Part shown: piece after piece, positions 1 through 9,105 of the stretch
Numbering within the stretch: position 1 is the stretch's first letter
How the letters are laid out: each line of letters opens with the position of its first letter
DNA from: Acidobacteriota bacterium
GTDB lineage: Bacteria > Acidobacteriota > Holophagae > Acanthopleuribacterales > Acanthopleuribacteraceae
Length of the DNA stretch: 64,000 nt
Reading direction: 5' to 3'
Assembly: GCA_020439745.1 (NCBI GenBank)
Contig: JAGQSC010000064.1
Location: 1-64,000, forward strand
Notes under the pieces: model-generated
Database searches by the model: none
Seen by the model: only the letters and a program-made list of their open reading frames with translations
Told to the model about the DNA's origin: nothing
Program-made: the position numbers and the translations under genes

Positions 1-2
1 AC

Positions 3-37
3 AAAAAAAGGCCAAGCAGCTTTCTGCTTGGCCTTTT
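3..37 (-). terminator. Rho-independent terminator after tRNA-Leu
   Basis: A 14-bp perfect stem (positions 6-19 pair with 24-37) closes a 4-base loop. Read on the minus strand it ends in a run of seven T. It lies 9 bases downstream of the tRNA-Leu 3' end, so it probably ends transcription of the parE-parC-ubiE-tRNA unit. A T-run also follows the stem on the plus strand, so it could act in both directions. Confidence 0.85.
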
Positions 38-45
38 CGTATTCA

Positions 46-133
46 TGGTGCCCAGGAAGGGACTCGAACCCCCATGCCAGTAATAGGCACACGGACCTGA
101 ACCGTGCGTGTCTACCAATTTCACCACCTGGGC
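46..133 (-). tRNA. tRNA-Leu (anticodon CAG)
   Basis: The reverse complement folds as a tRNA with acceptor stem GCCCAGG/CCTGGGC, discriminator A and an encoded CCA (positions 46-48). The anticodon loop reads TTCAGGT, giving anticodon CAG, which decodes CUG leucine codons. A long variable arm and the GGTTCGAGTCC T-arm are visible, as expected for the class II tRNA-Leu. It follows ubiE by about 40 bases on the same strand, so it may be processed from the tail of that transcript. No integrase or duplicated tRNA end is seen nearby. Confidence 0.95.
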
Positions 134-174
134 AGCGGCGACTCGGCTAAGAATACAGAAATCGGATCATTCAA

Positions 175-882
175 TCAAGAGGGTTTGATACCGCGGACGA
201 TGGCTATGGAGCGGAACCAGCGGGTCAGATGTCCGCACTTCTCAAAGCCCTGGGCCTGCATTTCATGTTCGATTTGAACCGGCGATACAAATCCCAAGGT
301 GGAATCACCCAGATACTGATAGGCATCTTTCCGTCGTGTGAGTACCGAAGAAATCACCGGGACGGCCACACGACAGGCAAGCCAGATCATCGGTTTGAAA
401 GGTCCCGCAGGTGGCATGGTGTCCAAACTGGCAAACACACCGCCCGGCTTGAGCACCCGGTAAATCTCGCCAATCACCTGCTTACGATCCGATGCGTTTC
501 GCAACAAGAACCCGCAACTCACTGCATCAAATGACTCGTTCTTGAAAGGTAGTAAATGAGCATCCGCAGAGACCCAGTGCATCTTATCGGCACCCGTTCG
601 TTTACGACCTAGTTGCATCATGTTGACCGAGAAATCGGTGGCCCACACCTGGAGGTCCGGTTGCTGGCGCAGCATTTCAAAAGCGATGTCACCGGTACCC
701 GTCGCCAGGTCCAACACACATTGACCCGATTTCAGCTTCAAACCCTGCACAAGCTCTTTCCGCCAGGCGCGAACGCGGCCCAACGTCATGATTTGGTTCA
801 TCCGGTCATAGACGGGTGCAATGTCCTGGAACATGTCGCGCACGGCGCGATCATGCGTTTCGTCGTGCTCAGGCGTGGTCAT
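175..882 (-). CDS. ubiE: UbiE/MenG family quinone-biosynthesis C-methyltransferase
   Basis: A SAM-dependent methyltransferase of 235 residues, close to the usual ~250 of the UbiE family, which C-methylates demethylmenaquinone or a demethoxyquinol in respiratory quinone synthesis. The N-terminus carries the family signature around FQDIAPVYDRMN. Motif I is DLATGTGD (about residues 57-64), and the late family region around LDTMPPAGPFKP is present. Whether the substrate is menaquinone or ubiquinone cannot be told here, since no other quinone genes lie in the window. The start overlaps the 3' end of parC by 14 bases, so translation is probably coupled to the topoisomerase genes. Confidence 0.9.
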   Translation of the reverse strand: MTTPEHDETHDRAVRDMFQDIAPVYDRMNQIMTLGRVRAWRKELVQGLKLKSGQCVLDLATGTGDIAFEMLRQQPDLQVWATDFSVNMMQLGRKRTGADKMHWVSADAHLLPFKNESFDAVSCGFLLRNASDRKQVIGEIYRVLKPGGVFASLDTMPPAGPFKPMIWLACRVAVPVISSVLTRRKDAYQYLGDSTLGFVSPVQIEHEMQAQGFEKCGHLTRWFRSIAIVRGIKPS

Positions 883-2785
883 CTTTGCTTGCGAGCACTC
901 GTATTCGCGTCACTGGCTTGGTGGACACTCGGTTACCCCGGGCCGTGACACCCTTGATCAATTGATCCTTGAACTCAATCACCTCGTCAGTTACTCGGCT
1001 GCGTTTCGCCTTTGGATAGAACACTTTCACACTAGGTGCAGGGTCGGGTTGAAGCAGTAACACCTTGGCATTCTCCATGGTGTACTCGTATTCCTTGTCC
1101 AAGATGAACTTATCCACCACAAACCGCTTGACGTAGGCCAAGCCCGACGTTTGTTCGCGATACATGCAATTGAAGACGGTGGTCTTGTCGGCCTTGTCGA
1201 AGAACAAGAGATCCTTGCCGATGAACATCTTGGTGGGCACGCTCATGACGCGGTAGTGATCCGGCATGAACACCAGAATCTTGTCGAACGGTGAACAGGC
1301 AATGGTTTGCTCACCCTTCACGTCTGTACCCAGATACCCGGTCTCGGGATCGTAACTCAGGCGTTCAGACTGGACGGCCACTTCACTCAGGTCGACTTTC
1401 TCAATTTCACCAATGATCTCGGTACGTCGCGGGAACAAGGGTCCATATTTGTCACGAAGGTTAGACAAGTAACCAATGGTGGTGCCGATCATGTCGGAAA
1501 GGAACGCGTTTACTTCCTCGATTCGGTCGAGAACCTCTTGGATCTCTTGCCGACTCTTGTTGATATCGAAGCGCGAGATGCGTTTGATCTTAATTTGCAG
1601 CAAACGCTCCACATCTTCATCGGTCACTTCCCGAATCAGGCGATCTGCAAACGGTTCCAAGCCCTGATGGACCGCAGCAATTACGGCTGCATAGGTTTCC
1701 TTTTCCTCAATGTTCTTGTAGATCCGGTTTTCAATGAAAATCTGTTCCAGGGTCTTGTAGTGAAGCTTGTCATTGAGCTTACCCAGCTCAATTTCGTATT
1801 CAAGACGTAAATCACGGACCAGCTTATCCGTGCAATGGACCACGACCTCGGTCACCGAGAGTTGCACAGGGTGATCGTCTTTGATCACCACGAGGGCTGG
1901 TGAATGGTTCACTTCGCAATCTGAGAACGCATACAGCGCCTCTTCCACCTGCTCCGCATACACGCCACGCGGCAAAGCGAGTTCAATCTCAACCCGCTCG
2001 GCGGTGTAATCCTGAATGGCCGCCACCTTGATTCGGTTCTTGCGAATAGCAGCTTCGATGGACGCAATCACCTTCTCCGAAGTAGTGCCAAAGGGGATCT
2101 CTTTGATGACCACATGTTTATCATCGCGTGATTCCAATCGAGCCCGTACCTTGATCTTTCCATTCCCGTCCTGATATTGGGAAACATCCATCAGCCCACC
2201 CTGTTGGAAGTCTGGGTACAGCTCAAACGATTCGCCGCGCAAATAGGCAATCTGGGCCGATAGTACTTCACCCAGATTGTGGGGCAAGATGTGGGTAGCC
2301 AGCCCCACGGCTATGCCGTCCGTACCCTGCAACAAGACCACGGGTATCTTTGCGGGCAAGGTGACGGGTTCCTGGTTGCGGCCATCATAGGAAGCCACAA
2401 ACTCAGTGATCTCCTTGTTGAAAAGCACTTCCTTGGCAAGTCCCGTCAGCCGACACTCGATGTAGCGTGCGGCCGAAGCCGAATCGCCGGTATGGATATT
2501 GCCAAAATTACCCTGCTTATCAATGAAGTAGTCGCGATTGGCCATGACGACCAGGGCCGAATAAATCGACGCATCACCGTGAGGGTGATATTGCATGGAT
2601 CGACCCACCACATTGGCGACCTTGTGGAACTTGCCATCGTCCATGTCCCAGAGTGTATGCAGGATACGTCGTTGAACCGGCTTCAACCCATCGTCGATGT
2701 GAGGGATGGCGCGGTCCTTGATCACATAACTGGCGTATTCAAGGAAGTTCTCGTCGATTAACGAACGCAGTGATTGATCGGTCAC
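869..2785 (-). CDS. parC: DNA topoisomerase IV subunit A (ParC-like)
   Basis: The DNA breakage-reunion subunit of a type IIA topoisomerase, expected to decatenate chromosomes together with the adjacent ParE-like subunit. The catalytic tyrosine is Tyr108 in the AARY motif, preceded by YHPHGDAS (about 67-74) of the winged-helix domain. The GyrA/ParC tower and coiled-coil regions follow. At 638 residues it is shorter than E. coli ParC (about 750) or GyrA (about 875) because the C-terminal beta-pinwheel is reduced. Short ParC proteins of this kind are known in several non-proteobacterial phyla. It starts 9 bases after parE ends, and ubiE follows with an overlap. A gyrase-A role is less likely given the missing full-length wrapping domain. 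Confidence 0.88.
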   Translation of the reverse strand: MTDQSLRSLIDENFLEYASYVIKDRAIPHIDDGLKPVQRRILHTLWDMDDGKFHKVANVVGRSMQYHPHGDASIYSALVVMANRDYFIDKQGNFGNIHTGDSASAARYIECRLTGLAKEVLFNKEITEFVASYDGRNQEPVTLPAKIPVVLLQGTDGIAVGLATHILPHNLGEVLSAQIAYLRGESFELYPDFQQGGLMDVSQYQDGNGKIKVRARLESRDDKHVVIKEIPFGTTSEKVIASIEAAIRKNRIKVAAIQDYTAERVEIELALPRGVYAEQVEEALYAFSDCEVNHSPALVVIKDDHPVQLSVTEVVVHCTDKLVRDLRLEYEIELGKLNDKLHYKTLEQIFIENRIYKNIEEKETYAAVIAAVHQGLEPFADRLIREVTDEDVERLLQIKIKRISRFDINKSRQEIQEVLDRIEEVNAFLSDMIGTTIGYLSNLRDKYGPLFPRRTEIIGEIEKVDLSEVAVQSERLSYDPETGYLGTDVKGEQTIACSPFDKILVFMPDHYRVMSVPTKMFIGKDLLFFDKADKTTVFNCMYREQTSGLAYVKRFVVDKFILDKEYEYTMENAKVLLLQPDPAPSVKVFYPKAKRSRVTDEVIEFKDQLIKGVTARGNRVSTKPVTRIRVLASKDDHA

Positions 2786-2794
2786 GTTAGCTCC

Positions 2795-4603
2795 TCAGAC
2801 CAGGTTACCCATGATGTAGGCTTTGCGTTCAGGCGTGTTGTTACCCATATAGAACTCGAGCAAATGCTTCACATCCTTCAGATGTTCCACCCGCACAGGC
2901 ACCAAGCGCATGTTTGGGCCAATGAACTGACCAAACTCGCTGGGCGAGATTTCGCCCAAACCCTTGAAGCGTGTGACCTCATGGTCCTTGATTCGACTCA
3001 TGGCCTCGGCTTTTTCCGCATCCGAATAGCAATAGGTGGTTTCCTTCTTGTTCCGCACTCGGAAAATAGGGGTCTCCAAAATGAACAAATGGCCCCGCGT
3101 CACCAGTTCTTCGAAGTAATGCAGAAAATAGGTGATCAATAGGTTGCGAATGTGGAGCCCATCCACATCTGCGTCTGTGGCTAGAACCACGTGGCGGTAG
3201 CGCAGGTTGTCAATGGAGTCTTCCACATCCAGCGCCTTCATGATGTTGTACAGCTCGGTGTTTTTGTATACCGCATCGCGTTTCAAACCGAACACATTCA
3301 AGGGTTTACCGCGCAAACTGAACAGCGCCTGTACATTGGCATCCCGACTACTGACCATACTACCCATGGCCGACTGACCTTCGGTAAGAAAGATCATGGT
3401 CTCATCGCCTCGCTTGGACCCATCGTTGTAGTGATACTTGCAATCCCGCAGGTTGGGTATCTTGATCGCCACTTTGCGCGCCTTGTCGCGAGCTTCCTTC
3501 TTAACCGCCTGCAACTCTTTGCGCACGCGCTCGTTCAACGACACCTTGTCCATCACCTGTTTGGCAATGTCAGGGTTCTTGTGCAGCATGTCGGAAACGG
3601 CGTCTTTTACCGTACCAATAATCCAGGACCTCACATCGGAATTGCCAAGCTTGTTCTTGGTCTGCGATTCGAACACCGGATCCTTGATCTTGATGGCAAT
3701 CGCACCCACGATCCCGTCGCGCAGGTCCACCCCTTGAAAGCTCTTTCCGGAAAAATCGTTGACACCTCGCAGCAATCCCTCGCGAAACGAAGATAGATGC
3801 GTGCCGCCATCATTGGTGTATTGACCGTTGACGAACGAGAAGTGGGTCTCTCCATAGTTATGGGTGTGCGTAAAGGCAAATTCAATGGTCTTTTCGCGGT
3901 AATGGACTACCGGATACAGGCAGTCGTCACCTACTTCCTCATCCAACAGATCCTTGAGTCCACCCTCAGAAACAACCTTCTTACCGTTCAAATAAAATGA
4001 TAAGCCCGCATTTAGGTAGGCATAAAACGAGATCCTGCGGTTGAGGAACTCTTCGCGGACCACAATCTTCTCGGGAAAAATGGTGCGGTCCGGCGTGAAT
4101 TGTATCTCGGTCCCGTTCTTGTCTTTGGTTTCGCCCTGTTCCTCGTGCACCAACACGCCGGCCTCGAATTTGGCCTCTTTGAATTGACCGTCCCGAACCG
4201 ATCGCACCACAAACCACTGAGACAGCGCATTCACGGCCTTGGTACCTACACCGTTCAAGCCCACAGAAAACTGGAACACGTCATCGTTGTACTTGGCGCC
4301 GGTGTTGATGCGCGACACACATTCTACAACCTTGCCCAGTGGTATTCCGCGGCCAAAATCTCGCACTTTGACCACACCCTGCTCATCCACGTCAATGTCC
4401 ACTCGTTTCCCGTGGCCCATAATAAATTCGTCCACCGAGTTGTCGATGACTTCCTTGATCAGGACGTAAAAACCATCGTCAAAGTGACTGCCATCGCCAA
4501 GGCGCCCGATATACATTCCGGGTCGCAAGCGAATATGTTCCAGAGACGAGAGGCTCTTGATTTTGCTTTCATCATAAATTGCCTGGGGCGTCGTCATTTT
4601 CAA
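2795..4603 (-). CDS. parE: DNA topoisomerase IV subunit B (ParE-like)
   Basis: The ATPase subunit of the type IIA topoisomerase. The GHKL ATPase domain shows the DNSVDE motif (about residue 54) and the LNGVGTKAVNAL motif (about 115-126). The transducer follows, then a TOPRIM domain with TEGQSAMG and the metal-binding DADVDG motif. Length (602 residues) fits ParE, which lacks the ~170-residue insert of proteobacterial GyrB. It is the first gene of the minus-strand parE-parC-ubiE unit and is preceded by a good sigma-70-type promoter. TEGQSAMG in place of the more usual EGDSAGG is a lineage-type variation that keeps the metal-binding glutamate. Confidence 0.9.
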   Translation of the reverse strand: MKMTTPQAIYDESKIKSLSSLEHIRLRPGMYIGRLGDGSHFDDGFYVLIKEVIDNSVDEFIMGHGKRVDIDVDEQGVVKVRDFGRGIPLGKVVECVSRINTGAKYNDDVFQFSVGLNGVGTKAVNALSQWFVVRSVRDGQFKEAKFEAGVLVHEEQGETKDKNGTEIQFTPDRTIFPEKIVVREEFLNRRISFYAYLNAGLSFYLNGKKVVSEGGLKDLLDEEVGDDCLYPVVHYREKTIEFAFTHTHNYGETHFSFVNGQYTNDGGTHLSSFREGLLRGVNDFSGKSFQGVDLRDGIVGAIAIKIKDPVFESQTKNKLGNSDVRSWIIGTVKDAVSDMLHKNPDIAKQVMDKVSLNERVRKELQAVKKEARDKARKVAIKIPNLRDCKYHYNDGSKRGDETMIFLTEGQSAMGSMVSSRDANVQALFSLRGKPLNVFGLKRDAVYKNTELYNIMKALDVEDSIDNLRYRHVVLATDADVDGLHIRNLLITYFLHYFEELVTRGHLFILETPIFRVRNKKETTYCYSDAEKAEAMSRIKDHEVTRFKGLGEISPSEFGQFIGPNMRLVPVRVEHLKDVKHLLEFYMGNNTPERKAYIMGNLV

Positions 4604-4661
4604 TTCCTGTTTTCAACCATCGCACAGCACAATGTATAGTAGTTAAATGGGGGCAGACCCC

Positions 4662-4691
4662 ATCATATCACCTGCCCATTGAGGTTGACAA
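4662..4691 (-). promoter_or_regulatory. Probable sigma-70 promoter of parE-parC-ubiE
   Basis: On the minus strand a TTGTCA -35 box (4686-4691) and a TATGAT -10 box (4662-4667) are separated by 18 bases, upstream of the parE ATG. A 6-bp dyad, ATGGGG/CCCCAT at 4647-4663, overlaps the start-site region and could be an operator or a 5' hairpin. Confidence 0.55.
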
Positions 4692-5777
4692 TTGACGCAA
4701 CCACCTGTGGATCGGCTCGCTGGCGACCAAAACTTAGCGCCCATGCTCAAGGAACGCAAGCGTCCAAACGTAACGTTTTGGATCAGCTTGATTTGCGCGG
4801 CTGGTTTCCTTTGGTTTGCGTTTCGAGGTGTGGACCTGGCCAGTATGTGGCAGACGATCACGACCGTGTCCCTGTTCGACACGTTAATCCTCGCTGTGCT
4901 TTCAGTGCTGGGTGTTCTTTTGCGCGCATGGCGTTGGTGGACCACATTGCCTAGACCTCACAAGTCCGGCGAATTGGGCGCTGCAACGCGGGCTCTAGCC
5001 ATGGGGTATGCCGCCAACTATGCCATGCCGCGGTTGGGTGAAATTGTACGGATCGCCGTGTTGAGAAGGCGCACAGGTCGGGACGTTGCGCAGTTATTGA
5101 GCACAGTCGTGATTGATCGGTTTCTATTGGACCTGTTGGCACTGAGTGCCTTGTTTGCGCTGGGTATGTGGGTGGCACGAGACGACTTGTTTTTGATTTT
5201 GGGTGATCGAGTGGGTGCAGCTTATGTATTGATGGGCTTGGCAGCCCTCGGCACTGCAGGACTCATGGCCTTCGCTTTGGCCCCACAATTCTTCAAACGG
5301 ATCATGATTCGTTTGGGCATGCGTCGTTTGGGCGCGATTTGGACACGGCTGGACACCCTGGTTGATCAATTGGGTGCTGGCATGTCGGTCCTACGCGATC
5401 CCAAGATGCTTGTACTCATTGCCATTCAAACTGTTCTTATCTGGGGTTCGTACATTGTTCTCTTCATTTTCGCGCTCCGCCTCTTTGGCTTAAATCCACC
5501 ATTTGGAACCGTGCTCGTGATTTATGCCATCACCGTGCTTGGCATCGCCTTACCCAGTCCTGGGGGGGTGGGTACCTTTCATTTTTTTGCGCGTATTGCG
5601 CTCACGCAATTAGCGGGTGCGGACGATTTGAATGCCACGGCAGCAGCAACCTACATGCATGGTGCGAACTTCCTGAGTCTAATTTTGATGGGCGTGGTGT
5701 CCATGGTCTGGGAAGCGCGCATCACACCAGTTCGTGATAGTCTGAAAGGTGAGGTAATCGATGACCAGAAAGCGTAA
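4692..5777 (+). CDS. YbhN/UPF0104-type (AglD-like) integral membrane protein
   Basis: A polytopic inner-membrane protein of the lysylphosphatidylglycerol synthase transmembrane/YbhN family, whose members are linked to lipid or polyprenyl-glycan handling and are described as flippase-like. About eight hydrophobic segments are visible, with family features such as LRAWRWW (about residue 76), the NYAMPRLGE-type stretch (about 111-119) and the late PSPGGVGTFHF motif (about 291-301). The start is taken as TTG at 4692 because a GAGG lies 7 bases before it; an ATG at 4743 is an alternative. Its 3' end overlaps the next gene by 17 bases, so the two are likely co-translated. The exact substrate is unknown. 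Confidence 0.8.
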   Translation: MTQPPVDRLAGDQNLAPMLKERKRPNVTFWISLICAAGFLWFAFRGVDLASMWQTITTVSLFDTLILAVLSVLGVLLRAWRWWTTLPRPHKSGELGAATRALAMGYAANYAMPRLGEIVRIAVLRRRTGRDVAQLLSTVVIDRFLLDLLALSALFALGMWVARDDLFLILGDRVGAAYVLMGLAALGTAGLMAFALAPQFFKRIMIRLGMRRLGAIWTRLDTLVDQLGAGMSVLRDPKMLVLIAIQTVLIWGSYIVLFIFALRLFGLNPPFGTVLVIYAITVLGIALPSPGGVGTFHFFARIALTQLAGADDLNATAAATYMHGANFLSLILMGVVSMVWEARITPVRDSLKGEVIDDQKA

Positions 5778-6948
5778 ATCTTCGACGAGGACCAAGAGGA
5801 AGTCGTCGCGTCAAAAGGGCTCAAAGCTGCGCTGGGTGGGCAGTGCGGTTCTGGTCCTCTTTCTGGCAGGTGCAGCCTACCTCGCCGTCTTTCACATGCC
5901 GCAATCGCGCACTTTGAAGGCAGGCGCGATTGAGAGTATTTTTCTCAGCGCCGATATCCGTGACTCCAGGATTAGTCACAAGGACGTGGAAGAGGTTAGG
6001 CATTGGCGTGTGGAAGTGCCCAACAAAGCCAAGCAGGACGCCTTGGTTCGTGCACTCACCCAACTGGCAGAAACCCATCAATTACATATGGAGATGGTCG
6101 ACCAGCAGACCCTTGAGGGTGCCAAGCACACACTTTACGCCATAGGTACGAGTGACGCACCGCAACACCGAATCCTGTTGGTGATGAAAACCCCACGTGA
6201 GGCACCCCAGAAACCGAAAAATGATCAGACTTTTATCAGTCAAAACACCCTGGACCCAGACGGCCAGGCCCGTATCGCGATCATCATTGATGACGTGGGT
6301 GGCAAAGGCCCAAGCCAGATCCATGATCTTATGGCCTTGAATCTGCCAATCACTTTTGCCGTGATCCCCTTCTTATCGCACTCCACGTCTGTCGCCACCC
6401 ATTTGCATCAAAACCACTACGAAGTCATGCTTCACATGCCCATGGAGCCCGGAAACTACCCAGCAGCCAATCCCGGTGAGGGTGCCATCTTTTCGCACAT
6501 GAATGCCGCGGAAATACAGGCAGCCATGGCAAAAGCACTGAGCAACGTGCCGTTCGTGGTGGGTGTGAATAATCATATGGGCTCGAAGATCACAGCGAGT
6601 CGCGCGCTGATGCGCGAAATACTGGCGGAACTCAAGCGTCGCGATCTGTATTTCGTGGACTCACGGACACACAAGTCCACCATTGCATTCGAGCTCGCGC
6701 AAGAGATGGATGTCCGCTCTGCCGAACGAAAAGTGTTTCTAGACTCTGAAGAGCGTTACGAATACACCATCCAGCAACTGGAAGAAACCCAAAGAAAAGC
6801 CGATGAAATGGGTGCGGTCATTGCGATTGGACACCCTTACGATTCAACGATTCGTGCGCTCGTGGAGATGTTACCCAAGTTGGATCGACAGGGGTATGCC
6901 TTCGTATTTGCATCCGAACTGGTTCACGGTTCTGAAAGTCACTTGTAA
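5761..6948 (+). CDS. Divergent polysaccharide deacetylase family protein (YibQ-like)
   Basis: A 395-residue envelope protein of the divergent polysaccharide deacetylase family (PF04748), predicted to act on an unknown envelope or peptidoglycan-linked polysaccharide. A lysine/arginine-rich N-terminus is followed by one membrane anchor (about residues 27-45). The deacetylase-like barrel starts at about 172 with AIIIDDVG, followed by LHMPMEP (about 224-230), NNHMGS (about 271-276) and IGHPYDST near the end. The family keeps the fold of NodB deacetylases but shuffled motifs, so catalysis is inferred only. It overlaps the YbhN-like gene upstream, suggesting a joint envelope function. Confidence 0.85.
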   Translation: MTRKRKSSTRTKRKSSRQKGSKLRWVGSAVLVLFLAGAAYLAVFHMPQSRTLKAGAIESIFLSADIRDSRISHKDVEEVRHWRVEVPNKAKQDALVRALTQLAETHQLHMEMVDQQTLEGAKHTLYAIGTSDAPQHRILLVMKTPREAPQKPKNDQTFISQNTLDPDGQARIAIIIDDVGGKGPSQIHDLMALNLPITFAVIPFLSHSTSVATHLHQNHYEVMLHMPMEPGNYPAANPGEGAIFSHMNAAEIQAAMAKALSNVPFVVGVNNHMGSKITASRALMREILAELKRRDLYFVDSRTHKSTIAFELAQEMDVRSAERKVFLDSEERYEYTIQQLEETQRKADEMGAVIAIGHPYDSTIRALVEMLPKLDRQGYAFVFASELVHGSESHL

Positions 6949-6976
6949 CAGATTCCCATAGCGTAGAGTAAGGCAC

Positions 6977-9022
6977 ATGCATCACGGGTCACTGGTCCTA
7001 GATTTGGCAATGGTACTCGGTGTCGCGGCGGTCACCAGCTTGATTGCCCGCGTACTGCGCCAGTCCAGTATTTTGGGCTACCTCTTGGCTGGGATGATTA
7101 TTGGACCCCATTTGCCTATTCCGCTAAACGCGGATGCCGACCGCGTCCACGCACTGAGCGAATTTGGTGTGGTGCTCGTGATGTTCGTCATTGGGGTCGA
7201 ATTCAATCTAGGCAAGTTGAAACGCATCGTGCCCATCGCTGGATTCGCAGCCACGGTCCAGATCGGTTGCATGATGATTGCGGGCAATTTGGTGGGGAGG
7301 TTTTTGGACTGGAGTCCAACTGCCTCGTTGTTCCTAGGTGGAAGCATTGCGGTTTCAAGCACCATGATCGTCTCGAAACTATTCAACGACAACGCCGTGA
7401 ATGCCAAGACCCAACATTTCGTGATGGGCGTCCTGGTCATCCAGGACGTGGTCGCGATTGTCCTAATCGCAGCACTGACGGCTTTTGCTCAGGGCACCAC
7501 GCCCACCACGCAAGAACTCACGCTCACGCTCCTCGAATTAATCGGAGTGCTTGCGGCTTTCCTCGTCACAGGTCTGGTCTTGGTGCCCGGCCTCATCAGA
7601 CTCACCCGGCGTTTTCAAAGCAATGAACTCTATGTAATCACGGCCCTCGGGTTGTGTTTCTGTAGCGCCGCATTGGCGCAGCACCTGGGATATTCAGTGG
7701 CACTTGGTGCATTCTTGGCGGGCGTCCTGGTCTCAGAAGGTGGTTTGCAACACGAAGCGGAACGCTTGGTGGAACCCGTGAAGGATGCCTTCGTCGCGGT
7801 TTTCTTTGTGTCCATCGGTATGAGCGTGGATCCGATGATCGTTTTGGCGCACGGGATTTTGGTGGGCGTGCTCTCATTGACCATCATGATGGTCCAGTTC
7901 AGCAGTATTTCGGTTGCTGGCATCTTGTCGGGTCACGGTTTGCGCACATCGGTAACGGCTGGCCTCAGCCTGGGTCAAATAGGGGAATTCGCATTCATCA
8001 TTGCCGGAATCGGATTGGCGGGCGGGGTCGTCCATGAGTCGCTTGTGCCGGTGTTGGTTGGCGTGTCAGTAGTCACTGCATTTACTTCATCGTTCTTGTT
8101 GCGTCACGCGGAGCGCATTGTGGCATTCAACGACCGCATCATGCCCAGTCGCATCCAAAACCTGCTGGTCTATTACGAGGCATGGTTTGCGCGGATCGGC
8201 ACGCGCGCGCCCGCAGTGAAACGCAACCCCTTCGTGCGTGCCTTGGTTCTGGATCTCACCGCTTTGGGCGTGGTGATCATCTTGCTGCGTTTATGGCGTC
8301 AGGATGCCGTCCTATTCCTTGCCCACGAGCTGACACTTTCCGAGGATATGGCCGCATCCCTTGTTTTTCTGATCATGCTTGTCGTCTGCAGCCCATTTGT
8401 GTTTTTTGCGGTCAGAAATTCCGCACATTGGATCGCTCTACTCGGCGAGGGTTTAGTTTCAAGTCATCGCGAGATGAGTGTGACAGCGACCCGTTTCTTC
8501 TCACATTCCCTGCGTTTGTTGTTCTTTCTGGGGATCGGCGTTCCCCTAGTGGCTTTGATTCGGCCCGCCTATGGGGGCACGCTTTTTGGGTTCATCCTTG
8601 CTGCTGCCTGCGTGGGCTTCTTTTTACTCATCTGGAGGTCTGCAGGATCGCTGGATCGCGAAATCAGGAGTGGCGCGGAACACTTTGTCTCGTTTCTCGA
8701 CGCACAGCGTACCCAAAACACCCCGAACATAGATCCAACCCGGTTTCTGCCTGGCATGGACCACCTGGTTCCCATCGAAATCACGGGGACCAGCAAAGCT
8801 GTGGGCATGTCGTTGAGTGAGCTAAATCTGAGGGCCAAAACGGGCGCGCTGATCATAGCCATCCACCGCGATCATGAAAACGTAGCCATCCCTCGGGGTT
8901 CGGAACGGATCCGAAGGGACGACCTGTTATTGGTAACCGGCTCACCCGAAGCCATTAAAAAAGCTCAAGAATGGATTGACTCACTCAATTATCCAGATGA
9001 CGCATCGCCCCAGCAAATCTGA
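6977..9022 (+). CDS. CPA2 family monovalent cation:proton antiporter with TrkA-C domain
   Basis: A 681-residue inner-membrane antiporter. Residues 1 to about 385 form the Na+/H+ exchanger domain of the CPA2 (KefB/YbaL) family, with motifs such as GYLLAGMIIGP, the VIQDVVAI helix and the GxIGEFAF segment. After this come several extra hydrophobic segments (about 420-560) where KefB/YbaL proteins carry the TrkA-N nucleotide-binding domain. The protein ends in a TrkA-C-like module (about 600-670). The substrate (K+ or Na+) cannot be told. It begins 28 bases after the deacetylase gene, so it may belong to the same transcript. Confidence 0.85.
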   Translation: MHHGSLVLDLAMVLGVAAVTSLIARVLRQSSILGYLLAGMIIGPHLPIPLNADADRVHALSEFGVVLVMFVIGVEFNLGKLKRIVPIAGFAATVQIGCMMIAGNLVGRFLDWSPTASLFLGGSIAVSSTMIVSKLFNDNAVNAKTQHFVMGVLVIQDVVAIVLIAALTAFAQGTTPTTQELTLTLLELIGVLAAFLVTGLVLVPGLIRLTRRFQSNELYVITALGLCFCSAALAQHLGYSVALGAFLAGVLVSEGGLQHEAERLVEPVKDAFVAVFFVSIGMSVDPMIVLAHGILVGVLSLTIMMVQFSSISVAGILSGHGLRTSVTAGLSLGQIGEFAFIIAGIGLAGGVVHESLVPVLVGVSVVTAFTSSFLLRHAERIVAFNDRIMPSRIQNLLVYYEAWFARIGTRAPAVKRNPFVRALVLDLTALGVVIILLRLWRQDAVLFLAHELTLSEDMAASLVFLIMLVVCSPFVFFAVRNSAHWIALLGEGLVSSHREMSVTATRFFSHSLRLLFFLGIGVPLVALIRPAYGGTLFGFILAAACVGFFLLIWRSAGSLDREIRSGAEHFVSFLDAQRTQNTPNIDPTRFLPGMDHLVPIEITGTSKAVGMSLSELNLRAKTGALIIAIHRDHENVAIPRGSERIRRDDLLLVTGSPEAIKKAQEWIDSLNYPDDASPQQI

Positions 9023-9105
9023 ACATGTCCCGACAACGGCTAGCAGTTAAGGTTTCATCCGATAAACGGGGTCTTCGATCACCGCGTTAAAGGGCTGAGG
9101 TACAC

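Noticed and set aside
46-133. tRNA-Leu as a possible integration site for a mobile element
   Set aside because: No integrase gene, direct repeat of the tRNA 3' end or foreign-looking island is seen next to it; flanking genes are housekeeping genes.
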